NCBI RefSeq assembly: GCF_003626695.1
Contig: NZ_RBAH01000008.1
Location: forward strand, 124,001 to 188,000
Origin: Paenibacillus ginsengarvi
GTDB lineage: Bacteria; Bacillota; Bacilli; Paenibacillales; NBRC-103111
Length of the DNA: 64,000 nt
Direction of reading: 5' to 3'
The notes beneath the pieces were generated by a model. The model did not search any database, was not told the origin of the DNA, and was given only the letters and a program-made list of their open reading frames with translations. Shown one piece after another: positions 26,670 to 36,600 of this stretch (position 1 is the stretch's first letter; each line of letters begins with the position of its first letter). The position numbers were made by a program, and so were the translations under genes.

Positions 26670-27443
26670 ATGAAGAAGAAAATAGCTTATCTTTGCGGAG
26701 GGCTGCTGCTTGCGGTATCCGGTATCGCGGCTGCGGACGGTTTGCGGGGCGAATATAACGGGTATCCGGTCGTACAGGTCGTCGTTAACGGCAAAGCGGT
26801 GCAAGGCGAAGTGCCGGGGATCAACATGGACGGTAGTACGTTAGTTCCGCTGCGGCTCGTCAGCGAAGCGCTCGGGGCGAAAATCGACTGGAATGCGTCA
26901 ACATCGACGGCATCCGTTACTATAGCGGCGCTGCCGGCGCCATCGGTCCCGGCTAACCCGCCGGAGACGACTCCGAAGTCGAAAGAAGACATCGAAAAGC
27001 AGAGGCTGGAAGAACGCGTAGAGGCGATGTATGCAAAGGTCGAAACCTATATCGAACGATTGCCGGTCATTCGCGAGAAAATACGCATCGCCAAAGAATT
27101 TTATGACATTAAAAAAAGCAATCAATATTTCGTAGCCATGCATGAACCATATTGGAAGACGTTTGAGGATATGTACCTCTCCATCATGACGGATACGAGC
27201 AGTGATGATCTTAATAAAGCGAAACTGCTCGGCATTCTAGATCCCGAGTTTATAAAACTGCTGGATGCCGCACATAATTCCTTTTCGTATTATAAACTTA
27301 GCGTAGAGCATTTCGTCCGTTACGTTTCGCTGGGACAATCTCAATTTCTCGAATTGTATATTTCAAGCTACGCCAACGCTTTCGAAGAAGAGTTGAAGGC
27401 GAAGGAGATGCTTGAAGCCGCGGCACAAGGGAAAAATCGCTAG
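26670..27443 (+). CDS. Exported protein with copper-amine-oxidase-N stalk domain
   Basis: 257 residues from ATG 26670, with GGAGGAGAGAG upstream. The signal peptide is KKKIAYLCGGLLLAVSGIAAADG. Residues about 30-90 form a stalk-like domain (VQVVVNGKAVQGEVP; LVPLRLVSEALGAKIDWN), a fold widely used in Paenibacillus surface proteins and unrelated to amine oxidase activity. A Pro-rich hinge follows, then an about 150-residue helical domain without a family I recognise. It follows the MacAB-like operon but has a terminator in between. Confidence 0.8.
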   Translation: MKKKIAYLCGGLLLAVSGIAAADGLRGEYNGYPVVQVVVNGKAVQGEVPGINMDGSTLVPLRLVSEALGAKIDWNASTSTASVTIAALPAPSVPANPPETTPKSKEDIEKQRLEERVEAMYAKVETYIERLPVIREKIRIAKEFYDIKKSNQYFVAMHEPYWKTFEDMYLSIMTDTSSDDLNKAKLLGILDPEFIKLLDAAHNSFSYYKLSVEHFVRYVSLGQSQFLELYISSYANAFEEELKAKEMLEAAAQGKNR

Positions 27444-27516
27444 GCTATTTTTGGCAATGAGAGCGCGAAAGTGATATAGTGGGTTTAAATTTCGTTTTGA
27501 GGCAGGAGGATACACG

Positions 27517-28077
27517 ATGATCAGGCCGGCAACTGCCGCAGATGTAGATGAGGTTATTCCGCTGCTGTACAGCGCGATCGGTTCGATCGCCTATTCGCTT
27601 GCAGGGACGACCGACCATGAAGAAGCGATGCGGATTTTGTCCGATTTTTACCGCAAGAAGGGCAATCGGATTAGCTATGAACAGATTATAGTCGAAGAGC
27701 GCGACGGGAGACTTGCTGGTATTCTCGTGTCCTACGACGGGGGCCGCGCGGATGAGCTGGATGCGCCGTTTGTGGAGAGAGTCCGGAGCGAATATGGCCG
27801 GACGGATTATACGATCGCGAAGGAAACGCAGCCGAACGAATATTATTTGGACTCGGTCGCGGTTAGCGATGAGTTCCAGGGGCAGGGCATCGGCAAGCTG
27901 CTTATGCAAGCGTTCGAGGAAAAAGGCAAGGCGGAAGGTCATTCCAGGCTTTCGCTGATTGTGGAGGAAGAGAACGATCGCGCCTATCGGCTATATGTCA
28001 AGATGGGATATCAGGAGGATGGGACGCTCGAAGTAAGCGGATCCCTATACCGCCGAATGGTGAAGCTGATCCGTTAA
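27517..28077 (+). CDS. GNAT-family N-acetyltransferase
   Basis: 186 residues. The acetyl-CoA motif is in LDSVAVSDEFQGQGIGKLLM (the V-x-x-x-x-QGQGIG/A signature), followed by the conserved Y in VKMGYQEDG. GGCAGGAGG lies 6-8 nt before the ATG. The acceptor substrate is unknown. It is followed by a terminator. Confidence 0.9.
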   Translation: MIRPATAADVDEVIPLLYSAIGSIAYSLAGTTDHEEAMRILSDFYRKKGNRISYEQIIVEERDGRLAGILVSYDGGRADELDAPFVERVRSEYGRTDYTIAKETQPNEYYLDSVAVSDEFQGQGIGKLLMQAFEEKGKAEGHSRLSLIVEEENDRAYRLYVKMGYQEDGTLEVSGSLYRRMVKLIR

Positions 28078-28102
28078 TGGGTGACAATAACATGTTCTCA
28101 GA

Positions 28103-28134
28103 AGAAGCCGCGTTAATCGCGGCTTCTTTTGTTT
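28103..28134 (+). terminator. Rho-independent terminator
   Basis: AGAAGCCGCG, loop TTAAT, CGCGGCTTCT, then TTTGTTT. Confidence 0.8.
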
Positions 28135-28276
28135 ATGGGCGGATACGGGCAGATCATCAAAAAACATAACTACTTCCCGGAAAGTTATGTAGAAGCGGCA
28201 GGACGATTTTAATAGCATGAAATTAAGTTTAACTCTTGGCTAATTGCTAAAAAAATCGGGATACGAGGTGACTGTT

Positions 28277-30064
28277 ATGGCTGAACGCGCAGATTCGAAG
28301 AACCGGGTAAACAGACGGCAAATACTCAAGATTGGGGCTGCGGGCACGGTTTCGGTTGCGGCGACTCTTTTAGGCGGAGGAGTAGGGTACGCCTTGGGGA
28401 ATGGAGTCAAACCGTTGACGACATTGGGAGAATGCGAATGCGAGGAAGATATCGTTCAACTGCAGGGGGAGATTGGTGATATGACGGAGCTGGGGGTTAC
28501 GCCGAGAAACCTGACGAAGACCCTTTCCGAACGTTCATTAAACGTAAAAGATTTCGGAGCAATAGGCAATGCATCGACCGGGGATCAAGCCGTCATTCAG
28601 CAGGCGCTTGACTTTGCAAGAAGTCATTCGATCGAGCATGTCGTATTCCCGAGCGGCGTTTATTATGTCGATGCCGGTTCGACGAGCGACGGCAGCTCTG
28701 GCGGTATCGAGCTGTACGATAACATAACGATACATATGCAGGCGGATACGGTGATCCAAGGGCTGGCTTCCAGTGCGACTAATTCGAATATTTTCAGAGC
28801 AAAGAACAAAAAAAATATAAAGATTTTGGGCGGCATCATAAAAGGCGACCGCATGACGCATCTGGGAACGACAGGGGAGTGGGGGCACGGCATCAATATT
28901 TTGGGCTGTGAGCAGGTAACGATTGCCGGTACTTGCATCATGGACTGCTGGGGGGACGGTATCTATATCGGCAGCGATCCGTTAACCAATGCTCCCGCCA
29001 AACAGGTTAGACTGATTCAAGTGAAGTGCAGCAACAATAGAAGACAAGGTTTGAGCGTGACCTCCATAGACGGTCTGTATGCGGAACATTGCTCGTTCAG
29101 CGAGTCGAATGGAACTTCTCCGCAATGCGGCGTCGATTTGGAGCCCAATACGAAGCTCGGGATGCTGAAGCATGTCGTCTTTATGAATTGTCGGGCGGAT
29201 AGCAACGAGCTGGTAGGGTTTCTGGTTCAATTATCACGGCTGGATGCCACCAGCGAACGGGTCGATATTCAATTCGTCAACTGCAGGACAAGCGGCAATA
29301 AATACGGCTATTGCATTCAATATTGCAACGATTATGTAAAAGGATCGGTGAAGTTTGTAGACTGTACGGCCACGAACGAGTTGTGGAATGGCTTTCTTGA
29401 AACGTCCTGTTCGTCTTTGGGAGTTGAAACCGTTTACCGGGGCTGCGCGGCTTACGCTTGCAATACCGAAAACAATACGGCGAATACAGGGGCTTTCGGC
29501 GCGTCGTTTTTTATCAGGGAGGATTCGAGACAGCCGCGGACTACGATCGGCAATGCGATCTATGAGGCATGTGTATCCGTGGAAGATCGAAGCACCCCGA
29601 CCATCCGAAGAGGGTTTGCCATCTCGACGGCCTATGCGGCAATCCCCCGCCATGTCAAATACGTGAACTGCGAATCGTACGGGGAGAGCATTTCGATGTT
29701 TGAGATCATCCCGACAGCCGAGAATATCGTTGCGAAACACGATGTATGGAAGGAGATCGATTGTACCACGAACACGACGGTAAAAACGCGACAACTTGGC
29801 TTCACGCATACGAATCGGGGGGCGTCCGGCGAAGTTCGGCTAACCCTGCCTCCGGCAAAAGAAAATTATACGTTTCAATTCAGAGTGGAGCAGGGGCATT
29901 ACTTTAACATTGCCCCGCATAGCGGCGGTCAACTATTGGGTTTAACCGCTGCGGCGGATACAGAATTACGGTCTCAAGCGATAGGAGCGTCAATAGCTTT
30001 GAGGGGCAGAACGGACGGAAATTGGGAGGTAACCCGCGTAGTTGGGGAATGGGAAGCAGTGTGA
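28277..30064 (+). CDS. Tat-exported pectate-lyase-superfamily (right-handed beta-helix) protein
   Basis: 595 residues from ATG 28277, with GAGGTG 6 nt upstream. The twin-arginine signal is NRRQILKIGAAG followed by a hydrophobic stretch, so it should be folded and exported by Tat. After a short acidic coil the beta-helix starts at NVKDFGAIGNASTGDQAVIQ, the usual Pectate_lyase_3 entry. NNRRQGLSVT and GVDLEPN in the middle are shared with the protein at 31572-33422, so the two are paralogues. Lyase, hydrolase or binding function cannot be decided. The downstream solute-binding lipoprotein gene is 58 bp away and co-directional. Confidence 0.83.
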   Translation: MAERADSKNRVNRRQILKIGAAGTVSVAATLLGGGVGYALGNGVKPLTTLGECECEEDIVQLQGEIGDMTELGVTPRNLTKTLSERSLNVKDFGAIGNASTGDQAVIQQALDFARSHSIEHVVFPSGVYYVDAGSTSDGSSGGIELYDNITIHMQADTVIQGLASSATNSNIFRAKNKKNIKILGGIIKGDRMTHLGTTGEWGHGINILGCEQVTIAGTCIMDCWGDGIYIGSDPLTNAPAKQVRLIQVKCSNNRRQGLSVTSIDGLYAEHCSFSESNGTSPQCGVDLEPNTKLGMLKHVVFMNCRADSNELVGFLVQLSRLDATSERVDIQFVNCRTSGNKYGYCIQYCNDYVKGSVKFVDCTATNELWNGFLETSCSSLGVETVYRGCAAYACNTENNTANTGAFGASFFIREDSRQPRTTIGNAIYEACVSVEDRSTPTIRRGFAISTAYAAIPRHVKYVNCESYGESISMFEIIPTAENIVAKHDVWKEIDCTTNTTVKTRQLGFTHTNRGASGEVRLTLPPAKENYTFQFRVEQGHYFNIAPHSGGQLLGLTAAADTELRSQAIGASIALRGRTDGNWEVTRVVGEWEAV

Positions 30065-30122
30065 CGTTGGATATGATGTCAAGCTGGCATCACGGTTTTC
30101 CTAATAAATAGGGGGTCTATCC

Positions 30123-31412
30123 ATGATTACTATGAAACGTGGGAAGTTATCCGCTGTTTTGATTTTTGCGGCAGCAATGGCGGCCTGCTCGGAGAAAGAA
30201 GCACAACCATCCGCGGAAATACCTACTGAACCGGTGACGCTCCATTTTTATGCGGCCAGCAACTCGGTTATGCTCGTAGAACAGGTTCACGAGGCGGTCG
30301 CTAAAAAATTTCCTCATATAAAGTTAAAAACGACCGTCGACGGCGGAGAAGTCAAAATTGAAAATATGATCAGTGCCGGTCAGGTACCCGACCTCATTTC
30401 ATACTCGTTGGGTGGCGTAACGAAGCTGAAAGATTTACAACTTGTGTCGGATATGACACCGCTTCTTCAAAAACATGGTTTCGACTTGACGCGATTGGCT
30501 GATGGCGTGGAACAAAATGTGAGGTCATTTTCGGATTTTGACGGTCGATTCATTTTAATGCCGTATGAGCTGAACAACAATGCCTTGTTTTATAACAAGA
30601 CGATTTTTGACAAGTTTGGTGTCGCTTATCCGAAGGACGGCATGACATGGGAAGGACTGCTCGATGTTGCCAAACAAGTAACGCGAATGGATGGCGGCGT
30701 GCAGTACAAAGGGTTCCGTTTCGAAGAGACGAATATGGTATTCAAAAACCAGCTGGGCTTGCCGTACATCGACCAGAAAACATTGAAAGCGGCGGTGAAT
30801 ACGGATGGGTGGAAGCACTGGCTGGAAACGATGACCGCCTTTTTTGCAATCCCGGGCAATGCCTTGAATGGGCAAGTTTCGGAGAAGGACGAATTTGTCA
30901 AGGAGCAGACCCTGGCGATGCGTACGGGGCCGAATTATATGAGCGAGCTGCCGGCCGTGACCGCAAAGGGAGGATTCGACTGGGATGTCGTGTCTCTTCC
31001 CCGCTTCAAGGGTTTCGAGAATAAGGGATCGCAGTTCAACGCACCGTACTTTGTAATCCCTCCAACGAGTAAATACAAGGATCAGGCGTTTCAAGTGATC
31101 GACTATATACTAAGCGACGAGATGCAGACGATGATGTCCAGAATGGGTCGCTTGCCAATCATCAAGAGCGAGAAGGCCGTCAGCGAGTTTGGAACGGGGG
31201 TCGAAGGCTTGCGCGGAAAAAATGTGCAGGCGTTTTTCAAAGATACGATCGATAGCCCCGTGCCTGCAACGCAATATGATACCATTGCCAAAACAACGCT
31301 GGTCCGAAAAGGGACGCGAGGCATTGCGGTTGACCGGAAAGATGTTAATACGGCTTTACGGGAAATCGAAGATGAGGTCAACAAGCAGATCGAGGCGGAA
31401 AAGGCGAAGTAG
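30123..31412 (+). CDS. Orphan ABC sugar-binding lipoprotein (SBP family 1)
   Basis: 429 residues. Lipoprotein signal ends in AAAMAACSEK. The domain is the extracellular solute-binding family 1 type (MalE-like): EPVTLHFYA, VPDLISYSLGG, NNALFYNKTIFDKFGVAYP and DGMTWEGLLDVA. The last motif is almost repeated in the protein at 42155 (INKDIFDKFGVGYPKDGMTW). GGGGGT is 6 nt before ATG 30123. No permease or ATPase gene is near. It sits between two paralogous beta-helix genes, suggesting it captures a product of polysaccharide attack; this is inference. Confidence 0.88.
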   Translation: MITMKRGKLSAVLIFAAAMAACSEKEAQPSAEIPTEPVTLHFYAASNSVMLVEQVHEAVAKKFPHIKLKTTVDGGEVKIENMISAGQVPDLISYSLGGVTKLKDLQLVSDMTPLLQKHGFDLTRLADGVEQNVRSFSDFDGRFILMPYELNNNALFYNKTIFDKFGVAYPKDGMTWEGLLDVAKQVTRMDGGVQYKGFRFEETNMVFKNQLGLPYIDQKTLKAAVNTDGWKHWLETMTAFFAIPGNALNGQVSEKDEFVKEQTLAMRTGPNYMSELPAVTAKGGFDWDVVSLPRFKGFENKGSQFNAPYFVIPPTSKYKDQAFQVIDYILSDEMQTMMSRMGRLPIIKSEKAVSEFGTGVEGLRGKNVQAFFKDTIDSPVPATQYDTIAKTTLVRKGTRGIAVDRKDVNTALREIEDEVNKQIEAEKAK

Positions 31413-31513
31413 TCGTTAACGTTGCGGACGGTCTTTGCGGCAGTCCATAATCCCTATGTATGAGGTCGTCTCGTCCTATCTTCTATATGTTATGTTTACT
31501 TATTAGATGCAAT

Positions 31514-31552
31514 AAATCAAAAACTCCTTGCCAAGCAGGGAGTTTTTGATTT
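31514..31552. terminator. Bidirectional terminator between converging genes
   Basis: AAATCAAAAACTCC (31514-31527) and GGAGTTTTTGATTT (31539-31552) form a 14-bp stem around an 11-base loop, with A/T tracts on both sides. It serves genes ending at 31412 (+) and 31572 (-). Confidence 0.85.
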
Positions 31553-31571
31553 GTCTGATCGATCCAATCCG

Positions 31572-33422
31572 CTATTCCAGCGACACGTTTCCAAGCACGG
31601 ACGTGCCTGTTCCTTGATCTGCAATTCCGTTTGAATTGTAGAGCGTTGTGCCGAATAAAAGCTGGTTGTTGTGAATGATGTTATATTTGGACTGCGGAGA
31701 ATTCACGCGTATACCGTCCATGGGGCCATAGCGAATTACATATTCGGACGAAGCGTCCGGGGCGACGGTCCAGGCCGGCGTACAAACGGCGGTTTGCGTC
31801 GTACCGTCGTAAGATGAGATTTTTCTTTTTTGGCCCGCACCGGTTCCGCCGACCAAATAAACCGTCATCGTGTTGTACTCTCCGCTTGTGGCGGAAGCGG
31901 CATTGTCCAGCACAATCGAAGTGGTCGTTCCGCCCTTTGCCGTTCCGGCGTGCTTGAACCGGTTTTGCACCGTGTTGCCCTGGATGGTATTGAAGCTTGC
32001 ACTGTCTACAATCATAACACTTGTGCTTGACGCAGCGCTTCCGCTTTCATCGATCACGTTGTTGGCCACCAGGCAATAGTTGGTAGTCCCGGAAAGCCGA
32101 ATGGTGTTGGTCGCAATGTTGTAGAGGTGGTTATTCGTAATGCTGATCGAGCTTGCATTTTCCAGCCAGATGCCGATGCCGTTGCAATTTTGAATCAGGT
32201 TCCCCTCTATCGTATAATTGGTCGATTTGCTGATCCACAAGGACCTGTTGATCGAGTCGGACATAATGTTGCCTTTCAGGGCGACGTTTTGCGTCAACAG
32301 TCCGTTAATACGGGAGGCGGGGCCGATGAGCGTGTTTCCGATAAATTCGACGTATTCGACTGTTCCTAACGTCCCGTTCATCGTAAAGCTGCCACCAGTA
32401 TTGTTTTGGAATAAACAGTTGGCAACGGTCACTCGGCGAACGAAACTGCCGGGGTCCGGCTCGAGATCAATGCCAAACTCCGGGGCATGTCCGTGCGTAT
32501 TGACAAACGTGGAGCTCTCGATCCGCACGTTCTCGGCGCAGGTGACGCTGATTCCTTGCCGGCGGTTATTGTCGCAAATCACGTTCTGGAACGTAATATT
32601 GCGGGCAGCGTTGCTCTGGGTCAGATAATATCCGACAACGGAAGCGTCTCCCCAGCAATCCGCGATGTACAAGTCGCGCACGAGCACGCGGTCCGATCCG
32701 CCGATCGCAATGCCATAGCCCCATTGTCCCGTTGTCCCCGGATGCTCGTTTCGTTCCCCGATGATTTTGCCGCCGCCTTCGATGGTGACATTGGTTTTGC
32801 CGAAAATATTAATGATCGTATATCTAGGCGTTGCCGACGGAAACGCTTTCAAAATAGCCGAAGGGCTTATCACGATTGTCGTGTTGTTCTTCGCTTGGAT
32901 GCCCGCATTTAATTGACCCACGCTTGTTGCATCGGCCCGGATCATGTACGTTCCTTCCGGAATATATACCGTCACATTGCCATCGCCGATGGCCGCGTTG
33001 ATCGCCGCCGTATCGTCGGTCGTGCCGTTTCCCGCTGCGCCGAACCATTTCACGTTGACGAATGACTGCTCCACAATCCGCTTGAAGCGGGCGCCCGATG
33101 TTGAGACGAGAACCGTTCCCGTATTGTCGGGCGATGCTGCGTCTAGAGGATCGTAGAGAAAAAATCCTTCCATTCCCGGGTCGGTTACATAATAGGGTAT
33201 CCCTTCCTTAGGAGACGTTTCCGCCCGCAGCTCGCTTATGGTTGTCGAAATGCATATTTCGGTTTCCAACCATTTCGGTCCGGACTTGCCCTTGTTGTAT
33301 GTAGCCTCCCAAACCGATGTCTCCATTCCGCTCGTCGTACCGACGGAAGCTTTGTAAAATAAGGTCGCCGCTCCTGTTGCGCCGATGGCGGCCAGCAGCT
33401 TTCTCCTAGTCATATTGGCCAT
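31572..33422 (-). CDS. Tat-type pectate-lyase-superfamily (right-handed beta-helix) protein
   Basis: 616 residues from ATG 33422 with AGGAGGAGC 8 nt upstream. The N-terminus has TRRKLLAAIGATGAAT, a short Tat-like signal. The beta-helix entry VNVKWFGAAGNGTTDDTAAI is followed by many helix coils (PEGTYMI; NVTIEGGGKIIG; NNRRQGISVT; GIDLEPDPG). The motifs and order parallel the protein at 28277-30064, so the pair arose by duplication and now face one another around a solute-binding protein gene. Before the helix, about residues 30-125 form a distinct N-terminal segment. Enzymatic activity is not established by the sequence. Confidence 0.83.
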   Translation of the reverse strand: MANMTRRKLLAAIGATGAATLFYKASVGTTSGMETSVWEATYNKGKSGPKWLETEICISTTISELRAETSPKEGIPYYVTDPGMEGFFLYDPLDAASPDNTGTVLVSTSGARFKRIVEQSFVNVKWFGAAGNGTTDDTAAINAAIGDGNVTVYIPEGTYMIRADATSVGQLNAGIQAKNNTTIVISPSAILKAFPSATPRYTIINIFGKTNVTIEGGGKIIGERNEHPGTTGQWGYGIAIGGSDRVLVRDLYIADCWGDASVVGYYLTQSNAARNITFQNVICDNNRRQGISVTCAENVRIESSTFVNTHGHAPEFGIDLEPDPGSFVRRVTVANCLFQNNTGGSFTMNGTLGTVEYVEFIGNTLIGPASRINGLLTQNVALKGNIMSDSINRSLWISKSTNYTIEGNLIQNCNGIGIWLENASSISITNNHLYNIATNTIRLSGTTNYCLVANNVIDESGSAASSTSVMIVDSASFNTIQGNTVQNRFKHAGTAKGGTTTSIVLDNAASATSGEYNTMTVYLVGGTGAGQKRKISSYDGTTQTAVCTPAWTVAPDASSEYVIRYGPMDGIRVNSPQSKYNIIHNNQLLFGTTLYNSNGIADQGTGTSVLGNVSLE

Positions 33423-33627
33423 CTTATTGCTCCTCCTATTAATGGAATGAGTTATTCAGTAAAGTTTTGCGGCTGCTTCGAGATGCGAAGGCCCCGTATC
33501 AGTAATCGATATCTGACGATTGCCGCAATTCAAGTATAGAGTACGCCCGGATGAGACGTACATGGCAATTGCAAATGCTGAGATGTAGGTTTTTAACCAA
33601 ATGCTTCTTCATTTTTCATGTGAATTT

Positions 33628-33656
33628 TTAACATTTTCGTTTCGCCATGCTATAAT
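33628..33656 (+). promoter_or_regulatory. Sigma-A promoter of the GH31-AraC gene
   Basis: TTAACA (33628-33633), 17-bp spacer, TATAAT (33651-33656), about 25 bp before the start codon. Confidence 0.75.
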
Positions 33657-33680
33657 GAAGGCAATGAAGGGGGCGTGGGG

Positions 33681-36600
33681 ATGGGGGAGCCGAAAGATTT
33701 CTTGCTGTCGCTTGCAAGCGGGGGATGGATGCGGGTGCAGACGATAGCGCCGGGTTCTTTCCGGGTCAGGTTGAATGAGACGGGACTTTTTGCAGAGCCT
33801 GCTTTAACGCGCTATCAAATTGTAAGCGCTATCTTGGAGACGGAGAGAGGTGCTTGCAAGGCGCCTCCCGGGACCGTTGTGGAAATTCGTAGCGGACAAG
33901 CGATGCTGCGAATGGACGGCAGAGACGGGCAGTTCCGCTTGTTCGGGGCGGATGGGGAAGAACGGGTGGCGACGAGCGCCTCCCCCTGGTCGAGCGATAA
34001 GTCCGGGTTCGGCGTACGTTTTCGGCTGGGGGGTGACGAAGCGTTGTACGGGCTTGGCAACATCGCCCCGGAGCGGCTGCAACGGCGCGGCTTGCGTGTC
34101 GAGATGTGGGGAGAAAAACAGCTGTGGGCGAGCGCCCCGATTCCTTTCCTGATGAGCTCGAGCGGTTGGGCCGTTATGGTGAATACGACATGGCGCCATC
34201 TGTTCGATATTGGAGCTTCGAACGAAAACGAGCTGCTGATCGAAGGGCTTACCGGCGAGCTGGACTTGTTTCTTTTCGCAGGTAACGACTATGCGGAGCT
34301 GTTAGACGCTTACACTAACGTTGCGGGAAAACCGCCCCTGCTGCCAATCTGGATGTACGGACTGAACTTTTGCTCGCGGATCGGGTCCAGCGCCCGCGAT
34401 GTGCTGGACGATGCGATCAAATTTCGCCGCGCCGGGACTCCCTGCGATTTGATCGGCCTGAATGACGATTGGATGGAGCGGGCAAAAGACTTCTCGACGA
34501 CGAAACGATGGCATCCGGTTCGATTCCCGACAAGTACGAACGATCTGCTGCGCCAAGTTTCCTTTATCGGCATATTGCACAAGCAAGGGTTCAAGCTGAG
34601 CCTGGCTTTGGGCTGCGATTACGATTTGACGGTGCTCGAAGAGCGGCTGGCCCGCGAGAATAGGAGGGCGAAATGGGAAGATCGCAACGACGGATACGGA
34701 GAGGACGAGCAGCCTCTTCATGAAGATTCGTGGTACGAGCACTTGCGCAAGTTTGTCGATGACGGCGTGTCGGCATTTGTCCTGCACCCGAATAACCCGA
34801 TGCACGGCGATCCCGGGCGAATCTGGGGGAATGGTATGAGCAGCGCCGAGCTGCATAATCTTTACCCGGTTTTGCTCTGCAAGCAAATGTATGCCGGCTT
34901 CTTGAAACAGACGAACAGGCGGCCGGCGATCCATATAGAGCGAGGGTATTTGGGGATGCAGCGGTTTGCGGCCAGTACGACAGGGACGTTTTACACCGCA
35001 AAGCACGCGATCGTGGCAATACTTCATTACGGTCTTTCCGGTCATGTCCATACGACAACGAACATGCATCTCATTTCGCGCGAAGGCATTCACGCCGATT
35101 TTTTGCTGGCCTTGTCGCGAATTAACAGTATGGATCATTTCCAGCATCCGGACTTTCTGGAGCATCCGTTGCAGGAGCTGTTTCAGCGCTATGCGCGATT
35201 GCGCTACAGTCTAATCCCGTATCTATATTCGGCCGCTCATGCTGCCGCACGCACCGGGATGCCGATTGCGCGGGCTATGCCGCTTATGTATCCGCGGGAC
35301 CGGCATTGCCGGGAGCTGGATGGACAGTACATGCTAGGCGATTTTTTGCTCGTCGCCGTTTATACCGAGAGCGTTTATTTGCCGGAAGGGGTCTGGTTCG
35401 ATTATTGGACGGGGAAACGTCACAGCGGTCCGTGCCTGATCGAAGTAAGCGTTCCTCCCGAAGCGGGCGGACCCATGTTCGTGCGCGCCGGGGCGATTAT
35501 TCCGATGTGGCCGCCGATGGACTATATCGGTGAGCGGCGGGTTGAGACGCTCACGCTGGATATATACCCCGGAGCTCACGGGAGCTTTCTCTTGTATGAA
35601 GACGACGGCGTTTCGTTCGACTATTTGGCGGGGGCATCCGTCCAAACGTGTTTGGAGTGCGCGTCGGATCAAGCGATGACGACAGTTCGCATTGCAAAGC
35701 GCAAGGGAACATTCACCGGCATGACGGTCAAGCGGAGCTACGAGCTCATTGTTCGCACTAACGCCAAGCCTGCAGCGGTTCGGGTGGGAGGGGAGCGCCG
35801 TCCGGACCGCACAGCGCGGAATAAAGCCGATCCGTTCCGGAGCTGGCGGTACGATCGTTTGACGGGGACGGTCAGATTCCATGTAGCGGAAGCCGAGTTC
35901 GGCGAAGATGGCGTTTGCATCGAAATCGTTCATCCGCCGAAAAGCGGCCGCTCGGCTACCGCTCGCACCGGGGCCGAGAGCAGATCGGTGGCGTCGGTCG
36001 ATCCGTTCGGCGGGCCAGCGGCCAGTATGCTTGGCCGGGGGATAAGCGATGCCGCAGGTGGCGGGGGGGACGCGATTTCAGACGACCTTGAAGCGGACAA
36101 TGCTTTCGCCGCCGCTTTGGAATCGGGCGAGCTGCGGGTTGCGGAAGCGGCTTTGACCGTATGGTGGGGGGCGAAAATGAAACAAGCCGCTGCCGTTTGG
36201 CAGCTGCATGTAATGAAAGGCTGTTACCTGATTGTGCGGCAGGCGGAGCGAAGCGGATGGACATCCGCGGATGCCTTTAAGCGCATGGAGGATGAAGCCT
36301 ATGAACTGGCGCAACTGCAAAAGCCCGAACAAGGCTACGAGCTGCTTCAGCGGCTCGTGAGCCGGCTTGTCAGGCAAATGGAAACGCCCCATCCCGGGGC
36401 GAAACATCCGGTTATCCGCGAGCTGCTCGAGCTCGCGATGCGGGAGCCCGAGCGTGACTTGTCGCTAAATGCGATGGCCGAACGTTTCGCGCTGCATCCG
36501 GTTCATATCAGCCGGCTGTTCAAAAAGGAAACCGGCCGCAACTATTACGATTATGTCATCTCGATGCGGATGATGCGGGCCAAGCAACTGCTGAGAGAGG

